DNA of 7,364 nucleotides from an uncultured Treponema sp. (GTDB lineage: Bacteria > Spirochaetota > Spirochaetia > Treponematales > Treponemataceae), in assembly GCA_938045195.1 (NCBI GenBank), contig CALINC010000116.1, positions 1 to 7,364 of the forward strand, read 5' to 3'. This document shows, piece after piece, positions 1 to 5,335 of the stretch. Each line of letters starts with the position of its first letter. Position 1 is the stretch's first letter. The position numbers and the translations under genes are program-made. The notes under the pieces are model-generated. The model saw nothing but the letters and a program-made list of their open reading frames with translations. It was not told the origin of the DNA and ran no database searches.

Positions 1-16
1 AGGCTTATTATACTTG

Positions 17-60
17 GGTTAGATTTTTATGTGATGAACCGCTTTTTTTTCGGTTTTATT
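17..60. repeat. Left copy of an imperfect inverted repeat flanking the peptide/protease cassette
   Basis: Positions 17-34 read GGTTAGATTTTTATGTGA and 51-60 read CGGTTTTATT. Both blocks recur in reverse complement at 1487-1504 (one mismatch in 18) and 1470-1479 (10 of 10), in the same order, differing only in the spacer between blocks (16 nt here, 7 nt on the right). The pair encloses the peptide and protease genes. A short AACCG/CGGTT stem with a T-rich loop (37-55) lies inside this copy and could act as a weak terminator for an upstream gene, but the stem is only 5 bp. No target-site duplication is visible outside the repeats. Confidence 0.7.
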
Positions 61-158
61 GTAATATATTTTTTTAAATCTGTATACATCTTTAACCAAT
101 AGAATACCGTGTTTTATTATAGGGGTTAAAATAGATTGTTCTTGTAAAATCATTTTTT

Positions 159-194
159 ATAAAACATTGACATTTTTATAAATAAAACTTGACA
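159..194 (+). promoter_or_regulatory. Tandem ATAAAAC(A)TTGACA boxes upstream of the peptide gene
   Basis: ATAAAACATTGACA at 159-172 is repeated as ATAAAACTTGACA at 182-194, so the two TTGACA hexamers are 22 bp apart, about two helical turns. The downstream box is the -35 element of the peptide promoter. The upstream box has no -10 at a usual distance, so it may be a regulator half-site rather than a second promoter. Direct repeats spaced by about two turns are typical of LytTR-type regulators at bacteriocin and peptide loci; whether one acts here is inference. AT-richness makes chance similarity possible. Confidence 0.4.
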
Positions 195-217
195 AATCAA
201 TAAACGTATCCTATACT
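189..217 (+). promoter_or_regulatory. Strong sigma70-type promoter of the peptide/protease cassette
   Basis: The -35 element TTGACA (189-194) is a perfect consensus. It is followed by exactly 17 nt and the -10 element TATACT (212-217), five of six consensus bases. Transcription should start near 223-225. That leaves about 20 nt before the ATG at 243 and about 50 nt before the better-supported ATG at 273. No second promoter of similar quality lies between the peptide gene and the protease gene, so this one probably drives both. Confidence 0.8.
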
Positions 218-272
218 TACAAGTGCAGCCGTAACAGAGTATATGAGTTATTACAGTCATAATGAGGAAAAT

Positions 273-503
273 ATGGATTTTGATATTAATCAAAAAATAA
301 TTAATGACGGTATGGGCTTCTTTTCTATAGAGGATCCGTCTATTGGAAACCCTGTTGCTTCTACTTGCAGCCTACTAGGCAACAACGCAGGAATGTATTC
401 ACCGCACATCCATGAAGACGGCGGCGGCGGTAACGGCGGCGGCGCTGATTTTTTGAAGATCGATGATCCGAAGGGGAGATGGAAAAAGAGATGGGGTTAC
501 TAA
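273..503 (+). CDS. Small peptide precursor-like protein with Gly-rich linker and basic Trp-rich tail
   Basis: I do not recognise this family. The frame is open from an ATG at 243 (86 aa), but that ATG has only a weak CAGAG 3 nt away. The in-frame ATG at 273 has GAGGA with correct spacing (264-268), so a 76-aa product is preferred. In 86-aa numbering there is a mixed N-terminal half, one cysteine (C42), a PHIHED stretch (54-59), a GGGGNGGG linker (60-67), then a 19-residue tail. The tail holds the tandem tetrapeptides KGRW and KKRW (77-84) and ends in GY. There is no hydrophobic signal peptide or membrane helix. The plan resembles a leader-linker-core peptide precursor (bacteriocin, pheromone or RiPP-like). 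This is supported by the strong promoter and the CPBP protease gene downstream, but no classical double-glycine leader is present. The linker codons (420-446) are very GC-rich within AT-rich DNA. The reading frame is well supported; the role is inference. Confidence 0.6.
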   Translation: MDFDINQKIINDGMGFFSIEDPSIGNPVASTCSLLGNNAGMYSPHIHEDGGGGNGGGADFLKIDDPKGRWKKRWGY

Positions 504-580
504 AACAGAACATTAACCTGCCCCATAGAAATTAACTAATAACAAAATATCCTTTCTGTTGCGGCTGTTTTTTTTCTGTG

Positions 581-600
581 AGGAGTAAGTTTTTATGAAA
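581..600 (+). repeat. Direct repeat copy 1: RBS and start of the CPBP protease gene
   Basis: AGGAGTAAGTTTTTATGAAA holds the ribosome binding site (581-585), spacer and first two codons of the protease gene. The identical 20 bases occur at 1424-1443. The flanking bases differ on both sides, so the match is bounded at 20 bp. Confidence 0.85.
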
Positions 601-1431
601 GTTGAAAAAAAGAACATTTTAACTATATTTTTTTGGCTGATATCGGTTCTAGTTGAAGCTTTTATTGGATTTCTTATTCTCCAGGTTATGGATAGGATGT
701 GTAGCGATGCATACTGGTTTATACTTAAAACTGCCTTATATATGCTAATTGGTGGTGCGGTCATACTATATAAACGGTCTAAGGAAAATAAACAGCTTTT
801 ACAATTTAAGCCCTTTAAGGTTTCTACGGTACTAAAAATATTTTTGATCGATATTACGGCAATAGCACTTTTGCAATGGGGTGGATTTCGCGGCTTTAAT
901 AATTTTCAAAACCTTGTTCAAAAGTCATTTGTGTATTTTTTTAATAGATTTACGGGAAAAGAAAGTTTTACCCTTTATACGATATTTCGTGCGTATTTTA
1001 ACCCCAGTTCCTTACGTATTCAGCGATTTATAACTACCATAACCATAGTTCCAATATATGAAGAGCTTATGTTTAGAGGGGTAATATACGAAGATACAAA
1101 AAAATTATTTAACGCAAAAATTGCCGCTGTTATTTCTTCAGTATTATTCGGCTTGAGACATATTGAAGGAGGTTATTCATATATTGTCGGAACTATGTTG
1201 ATCGGTTTTTTGCTTGCTTATTGTTACGAAAAAACAAAAAGCCTTTATGCTTCCATCTTGCTTCATTCCTTACATAATTTTACAAGTACTATCATACATG
1301 ATATATTTGATTGGCATGCTTATGTTATGCTTGTTCTTATTTATATGTTTGCCTGTGTCATTATGCTGTTTGTAGAGGGCGGTAGGTATATAGCAAAGAG
1401 AAAAAAAACAATGCTTTGCAAACAGGAGTAA
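595..1431 (+). CDS. CPBP (CAAX/Abi, PF02517) family intramembrane metalloprotease
   Basis: A 278-aa polytopic membrane protein with several hydrophobic helices (for example about 9-31, 43-59, 79-94, 145-155, 175-188, 197-211 and 241-260). The three signature motifs of CPBP glutamic/metallo-type intramembrane proteases are intact and in order: EELMFR (E156, E157, R161), FxxxH (F185-H189) and HxxxN (H224-N228). The enzyme is therefore predicted to be active in the cytoplasmic membrane. Family members cleave prenylated proteins in eukaryotes; in bacteria they often sit beside bacteriocin or peptide genes and serve in self-immunity or maturation (known for the family; inferred here). The ATG at 595 is set by AGGAG at 581-585, 9 nt upstream. 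The gene follows the small peptide gene by 91 nt in the same direction with no clear promoter between, so the two are probably co-transcribed. Its natural partner would be that peptide, or processing of it. The last codons are basic (KRKK), which suggests a cytoplasmic C-terminus. Confidence 0.85.
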   Translation: MKVEKKNILTIFFWLISVLVEAFIGFLILQVMDRMCSDAYWFILKTALYMLIGGAVILYKRSKENKQLLQFKPFKVSTVLKIFLIDITAIALLQWGGFRGFNNFQNLVQKSFVYFFNRFTGKESFTLYTIFRAYFNPSSLRIQRFITTITIVPIYEELMFRGVIYEDTKKLFNAKIAAVISSVLFGLRHIEGGYSYIVGTMLIGFLLAYCYEKTKSLYASILLHSLHNFTSTIIHDIFDWHAYVMLVLIYMFACVIMLFVEGGRYIAKRKKTMLCKQE

Positions 1432-1443
1432 GTTTTTATGAAA
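1424..1443 (+). repeat. Direct repeat copy 2 at the end of the CPBP protease gene
   Basis: An exact 20-bp copy of 581-600. The last three codons of the protease gene, including its TAA stop (1429-1431), are embedded in it. The AGGAG (1424-1428) and the ATG (1438) are therefore placed to begin a second gene by stop-start coupling. The arrangement fits a tandem duplication whose second copy has been lost or replaced. Confidence 0.85.
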
Positions 1444-1470
1444 CATAAAAACGTTTCTATTTTTCTATAA
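1438..1470 (+). other. Ten-codon open stub (MKHKNVSIFL) behind a full ribosome binding site
   Basis: The ATG at 1438 is preceded by AGGAG at 9-nt spacing, the same arrangement as the protease gene, but the frame closes after 10 codons (TAA 1468-1470). It could be the remnant of a second gene that once followed in tandem, or a tiny translated peptide. The stop lies at the edge of the right inverted-repeat block (1470-1479), consistent with the gene body having been replaced there. No evidence shows the peptide is functional. Confidence 0.35.
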
Positions 1471-1504
1471 ATAAAACCGTATTTACTCACGTAAAAATCT
1501 AACC
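1470..1504. repeat. Right copy of the imperfect inverted repeat
   Basis: AATAAAACCG (1470-1479) and TCACGTAAAAATCTAACC (1487-1504) are the reverse complements of 51-60 and 17-34, with a single mismatch in the longer block. The repeat ends only 8 nt before the -35 element of the next gene's promoter. The segment 17-1504 (1488 bp) is thus a unit carrying exactly the peptide and protease genes. Confidence 0.7.
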
Positions 1505-1512
1505 GAAATTCG

Positions 1513-1541
1513 TTATCACTATGCAGATATAGACATAGTAT
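1513..1541 (+). promoter_or_regulatory. Putative promoter of the secreted protein gene at 1572
   Basis: TTATCA (1513-1518, four of six consensus bases) is followed by exactly 17 nt and TAGTAT (1536-1541, four of six). The start of transcription would fall near 1548, giving a leader of about 24 nt. It is moderate in quality but is the best match in the intergenic region, and it lies just outside the inverted repeat. Confidence 0.4.
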
Positions 1542-1571
1542 ATAAAAACGGTTACTATTCTTTAAATCGTT

Positions 1572-2480
1572 ATGTTTAAAACTTATAAAAAAACACTTCT
1601 GTATATCTTTTTTCTCTTTATTTCCCTCTATCCGGTTTTTTGTGAAAAAGTTACATTAAATACCGAAGTCTCTTTGCATTTAGAGTATCCATGGGATTTC
1701 TTTGTATCGGCAAATGAGCATATTAAATTTTATGCGGCACCAAACAGCCGAAAATATTTTCAACTTTCCTGCGGCATAAACTTAGGGGTTTCTATAATAG
1801 AGGCAAAGACAAATTTAAAATTTTCTTATCTGCCCTTTGTTGATTTTTTTGCGGAATTCGGGGCTGGTTCGGGCTGGGCTTTTAAAAAAAGATTTTTTTA
1901 CGGTTTTGCAGAAATAAAAGAATTGCCTAAAAAACAAATGGAGATAATACCGTATAATTTTTCCGAAGTCTTACTTTTGTTTTATACAGGGCTTGATTTA
2001 CATTTTAGTATAGCCGATTTTGTTGAAAGCAAATGGGCAGGATTGGTTTTCAAAACCGTACAAGGGATAGATTATAAAACCTTGGCTTCCGGCGATGATT
2101 CAAAATTTTGGATTTGGAAAAACGATTTGGGCGAAAATAGAAACGGTGCCGTGTACACAGGTGTTTATTCTATAGAATATAATATGCCCCTATATTTAAG
2201 CAAACTTATGCTTGAATTTAAAACATTAAAAAAACTGTATGAACCTCTTCCCGAAAGTCAAAACATAAGTGAAAGATTTTGGAATTTTGAATTGACATTT
2301 GCAGCTTGTTTTAAACCTGTAGATTTTATTACGATAAAATTAGAACCTGTATGGGGAAGCGAAGTTATATATACTTTAAATGCCCGACGCGTTTATGTTA
2401 CTCATAGAAAAATAAACCCCGATAAAAATTCGGCATTTGTCTTTAAAAAAGTTTCCGCCTCAATTTATTTTTCTTTCTAA
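1572..2480 (+). CDS. Secreted, probable outer-membrane beta-strand-rich protein of unknown function
   Basis: A 302-aa protein that I cannot assign to a named family. Residues 1-24 form a clear signal peptide: basic FKTYKK, a hydrophobic run around 9-22, and likely signal peptidase I cleavage after VFC (24/25). A cysteine at 24 is not in a convincing lipobox. The mature part is rich in alternating hydrophobic/polar stretches and in Tyr, Phe and Trp (for example 67-76, 80-97, 139-147, 193-203, 239-249 and 263-269). It ends in SASIYFSF with a terminal aromatic residue, the usual C-terminal signature of beta-barrel outer-membrane proteins recognised by BamA. The ATG at 1572 is the only possible start, since an in-frame stop lies 9 nt upstream, yet no Shine-Dalgarno sequence precedes it. 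That suggests weak or leader-independent translation. The coding DNA is strikingly AT-rich (about 18% GC in 1561-1620), unlike valS. Its place just upstream of valS carries no functional hint. Confidence 0.65.
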   Translation: MFKTYKKTLLYIFFLFISLYPVFCEKVTLNTEVSLHLEYPWDFFVSANEHIKFYAAPNSRKYFQLSCGINLGVSIIEAKTNLKFSYLPFVDFFAEFGAGSGWAFKKRFFYGFAEIKELPKKQMEIIPYNFSEVLLLFYTGLDLHFSIADFVESKWAGLVFKTVQGIDYKTLASGDDSKFWIWKNDLGENRNGAVYTGVYSIEYNMPLYLSKLMLEFKTLKKLYEPLPESQNISERFWNFELTFAACFKPVDFITIKLEPVWGSEVIYTLNARRVYVTHRKINPDKNSAFVFKKVSASIYFSF

Positions 2481-2504
2481 TTTTCAGTAAAATAAAAACC
2501 GTAT

Positions 2505-2534
2505 TTTTACACAGTATTGAAAATACTTGTAAAA
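2505..2534 (+). other. Imperfect hairpin overlapping the valS promoter
   Basis: TTTTAC (2505-2510) pairs with GTAAAA (2529-2534), and AGTATT (2513-2518) pairs with AATACT (2522-2527) around a GAA loop, with a small AC/T internal bulge. No U-tract follows directly, so it is a poor terminator for the upstream gene. It overlaps the -35 element of the valS promoter and could instead be an operator-like dyad. AT-rich composition lowers its significance. Confidence 0.35.
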
Positions 2535-2545
2535 TATAATAAAAT
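2517..2545 (+). promoter_or_regulatory. Sigma70-type promoter of valS
   Basis: TTGAAA (2517-2522, five of six consensus bases) is separated by exactly 17 nt from TAAAAT (2540-2545, five of six). A perfect TATAAT also sits at 2535-2540 but has no matching -35 at 16-18 nt. Transcription would begin near 2552. The ATG at 2554 would then be almost leaderless, while the ATG at 2584 gets a leader of about 32 nt with a proper ribosome binding site. Confidence 0.6.
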
Positions 2546-2583
2546 AGTTTTTTATGAATTCTACTGTTTTTAAGAGGATAACT

Positions 2584-5289
2584 ATGGCGGAAAAATTAAC
2601 TGCAATTGAAATGAAAAAATCGTATAACCCGAAAGATTTTGAAGACCGCATTTATGCTGCTTGGGAAAAAGCCGGCTGTTTTAAGCCGGTAAAAAAAAGC
2701 GGCACTCAAAAACCGTTTACCGTCGTCATTCCGCCGCCTAATGTTACGGGAGTCTTACACATCGGACACGCCCTTGATGAAACCCTCCAAGATGTTATCG
2801 TCCGCTATCACCGTATGAAAGGCGATGAAACGCTCTGGATACCGGGAACCGACCATGCCGGTATCGCAACACAAAATATTGTAGAAAAAAAACTGAAAGA
2901 GGAAGGCAAAACACGCGCCGGCTTGGGGCGGGAGGCTTTTATCGAACGCACTTGGCAGGTAAAAAAAGAACACCATGCCGTTATCACAAAACAGCTCCGA
3001 AAAATGGGGGCATCCGTTGATTGGAGCCGCGAGCGTTTTACGCTGGATGAGGGGCTTTCAAAAGCCGTACGCGAGGTGTTTGTTTCTCTGTATGAAAAAG
3101 GGCTTATCTATCAGGGGAATTATCTTGTAAACTGGTGCCCCTCGTGCGGTACGGCACTTTCCGATGATGAAGTTGAACATGAAGAAAAAAAAGGGGCGAT
3201 GTATCACCTCTTTTATGAGCTTGCAGACGGAGCCGCCTTGCCGGATGGTTCTACAAAAATAGAAATTGCCACAACCCGCCCCGAAACGCTTTTGGGCGAT
3301 ACGGCTGTTGCGGTTCATCCTGAAGACTCCCGCTATGCTTCGCTTATCGGCAAATTCGTCAATCTTCCGCTTACCGGAAGAAAAATCCCCATTATTGCAG
3401 ACTCGTATGTTGACCGCGAATTCGGCACGGGTGTTGTAAAGATTACACCGGCTCACGATCCTAACGACTGGGAAGTCGGTAAGCGGCACAATCTGCCGGT
3501 TATAAATATCATCAATCCCGACGGCTCGTTAAATAACAGCGTTCCCGAAAAATACCGTAATCTTTCTATGGAAAAAGCCCGAAAAGCCGTCATTGCCGAT
3601 TTAACCGAACTCGGTCTTTTTAAAGCGGAAGAAAAAATTAAACATTCGGTCGGCTGCTGTTACCGCTGTAAAACGGCGGTCGAGCCATATCTTTCAAAAC
3701 AGTGGTTTGTTAAAATGAAACCGCTCGCAGAAAAAGCCCTTGCCGCATGGCAAAAAGGCGAAATTAAATTCTATCCGCAAAAGTGGGAAAATACCTATTC
3801 GCATTGGCTGAACAATATCCGCGACTGGTGTATTTCGCGCCAGCTTTGGTGGGGACACCGCATTCCCGTTTGGTACTGTGAAACCTGCGGCAAACAAATT
3901 GTCAGCCGCACCGATGTGAGCGAATGCCCTCATTGTCATTCAAAAAATCTTAAACAAGATGAAGATGTGCTTGACACTTGGTTTTCAAGCTGGCTTTGGC
4001 CTTTTTCTACGCTCGGCTGGCCTGAAAAAACCGAAGACTTACCGCACTTTTATCCTACAGAAGCTCTGGTAACCGGTTATGACATCATATTTTTTTGGGT
4101 TTCCCGAATGATTATGGCGGGATTGGAATTTACCGATACCGTGCCGTTTACCGACATTGTGCTTCACGGACTGGTACGTGATAAGCAGGGCAGAAAAATG
4201 AGTAAGTCGCTTGGTAATGGTGTTGATCCGCTTGATATTATAGAAGAATACGGTGCGGATGCTATGAAATTCACCTTGGCGTTTATGTGTGCACAAGGGC
4301 AGGATATTTTAATTGACAGCGAAACCTTTAAGTTCGGTTCTAAATTTGCAAATAAAATTTGGAACGCTTCCCGCTATATTTTGATGAATCTGGAGGGAAG
4401 AACCGTCGTGCCGGTAAAACGGGAAGATTTAACCGAGCTTGACCGCTGGATTTTCCATGAGCTGAATGAAGCGGCAAAAACCGTTCGCTCGGCTCTTGAC
4501 GCTTACCGCTACAACGATGCGTCTCAAACAGTTTACGAATTCTTTTGGAATAATTTTTGTGATTGGTATGTTGAAGGAACAAAACTTTCGTTCAAAAACG
4601 GTGATGAGGCTGAAAAAGACCGAGCCGCTTCCGTCTTGCTTTCCGTTTTGGAAGAGAGTTTGCGGCTTTTGCATCCTTTCTTGGCATTTGTAACGGAAGA
4701 AATTTATTCAAAGCTGCCTGAAAATTGTGCCGAAGGAGCCTTACCGAAAGCAAAGGTTTTAATGACCGCTTCATATCCCGAAGAAAAAGCGGAACGGGTT
4801 GACGAAGCTTCTGCAAAACGGTTCCGCACAATGCAGGAAATTGTCCGCAATCTTCGCGCTTTACGGACGGAATGCGGCATCGACCCGCAGCTTAAACTCA
4901 AAGCCGCCTTATACCTCGAAACGGGAACTCCGGCAGAAGCTGCCCGCGAAAATGGTGAAATCATCAAAATGCTTTCAGGACTTGCCGAATTGCAGTTTAT
5001 CCAAAGCCTTGCAGAAAAACCGGGCACTTCAATCGGTACGGCAGGGGCGGGTTTTGAGGCGTTTTTAATTACCGGCGAGGCAATTGATATTGTTCAATTA
5101 AAGGCGCGGTTTACCAAAGAGCTTGAAAAAAATTCTTTGAACGCTGCAAAAATTGAAGCCAAACTAAAAAACGAAAATTTTATTAAAAATGCTCCGGCTG
5201 AAGTTATTGCAGGCGAAAAAGAAAAACTCGAAGAGCTTTTTAGAATATGCGGAAAATTAAAAGGCTATTTACAAGCAATGGAGTGCTAA
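2584..5289 (+). CDS. valS: Valyl-tRNA synthetase (ValRS), class I
   Basis: This cytoplasmic enzyme charges tRNA-Val with valine using ATP (EC 6.1.1.9) and edits mischarged threonine. The product is 901 aa, normal for full-length bacterial ValRS. The Rossmann catalytic core shows PPNVTGVLHIGHA with HIGH at 59-62, GTDHAGIATQ at 88-97, and KMSKS at 538-542. The inserted CP1 editing domain carries TTRPETLLGD from about 230. Four Cys clusters (C185/C188, C358/C359/C362, C432/C435, C448/C451) look like zinc-binding knuckles. After the helical anticodon-binding domain, residues from about 825 to the end form the Lys/Glu-rich C-terminal coiled coil typical of ValRS. The ATG at 2584 is chosen over the in-frame ATG at 2554 because AGAGG (2573-2577) precedes it at 6 nt and the promoter places the transcript start near 2552. 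No T-box leader is seen. The gene is intact and richer in GC than the genes before it. Confidence 0.97.
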   Translation: MAEKLTAIEMKKSYNPKDFEDRIYAAWEKAGCFKPVKKSGTQKPFTVVIPPPNVTGVLHIGHALDETLQDVIVRYHRMKGDETLWIPGTDHAGIATQNIVEKKLKEEGKTRAGLGREAFIERTWQVKKEHHAVITKQLRKMGASVDWSRERFTLDEGLSKAVREVFVSLYEKGLIYQGNYLVNWCPSCGTALSDDEVEHEEKKGAMYHLFYELADGAALPDGSTKIEIATTRPETLLGDTAVAVHPEDSRYASLIGKFVNLPLTGRKIPIIADSYVDREFGTGVVKITPAHDPNDWEVGKRHNLPVINIINPDGSLNNSVPEKYRNLSMEKARKAVIADLTELGLFKAEEKIKHSVGCCYRCKTAVEPYLSKQWFVKMKPLAEKALAAWQKGEIKFYPQKWENTYSHWLNNIRDWCISRQLWWGHRIPVWYCETCGKQIVSRTDVSECPHCHSKNLKQDEDVLDTWFSSWLWPFSTLGWPEKTEDLPHFYPTEALVTGYDIIFFWVSRMIMAGLEFTDTVPFTDIVLHGLVRDKQGRKMSKSLGNGVDPLDIIEEYGADAMKFTLAFMCAQGQDILIDSETFKFGSKFANKIWNASRYILMNLEGRTVVPVKREDLTELDRWIFHELNEAAKTVRSALDAYRYNDASQTVYEFFWNNFCDWYVEGTKLSFKNGDEAEKDRAASVLLSVLEESLRLLHPFLAFVTEEIYSKLPENCAEGALPKAKVLMTASYPEEKAERVDEASAKRFRTMQEIVRNLRALRTECGIDPQLKLKAALYLETGTPAEAARENGEIIKMLSGLAELQFIQSLAEKPGTSIGTAGAGFEAFLITGEAIDIVQLKARFTKELEKNSLNAAKIEAKLKNENFIKNAPAEVIAGEKEKLEELFRICGKLKGYLQAMEC

Positions 5290-5335
5290 ATGCCGTAAGC
5301 TCCGGTTTTTCTTTTAAATATAACAATAAGCTGTT

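Noticed and set aside
37..57. Rho-independent terminator at the left edge
   Set aside because: The AACCG/CGGTT stem is only 5 bp, its loop is T-rich, and the trailing T-tract is broken. It is kept only as a note in the repeat entry.
513..764. Minus-strand 83-codon frame overlapping the start of the protease gene
   Set aside because: It is antisense to a gene with clear family motifs, has no ribosome binding site and no recognisable domain. The same holds for the minus-strand and out-of-frame open frames inside valS and the plus-strand frame inside the phosphorylase gene (5736-6260).
17..1504. Integron attC sites
   Set aside because: GTTAGAT (18-24) fits GTTRRRY and ATCTAAC (1497-1503) fits RYYYAAC, and some treponemes carry integrons. 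However, the inverted homology extends into the enclosed segment rather than into an attC hairpin, and no partner GTTRRRY site was found in the 60-70 nt after 1503.
2554..2583. Upstream in-frame ATG giving a 911-aa valyl-tRNA synthetase
   Set aside because: It has no ribosome binding site and lies only about 2 nt from the predicted transcription start. The ATG at 2584 has AGAGG at 6 nt and begins next to the usual family N-terminus.
5290..5335. Bidirectional terminator between the convergent valS and phosphorylase genes
   Set aside because: One would be expected here, but the 46-nt gap shows no stem longer than about 4 bp. Any terminator must be weak, Rho-dependent or inside the coding ends.
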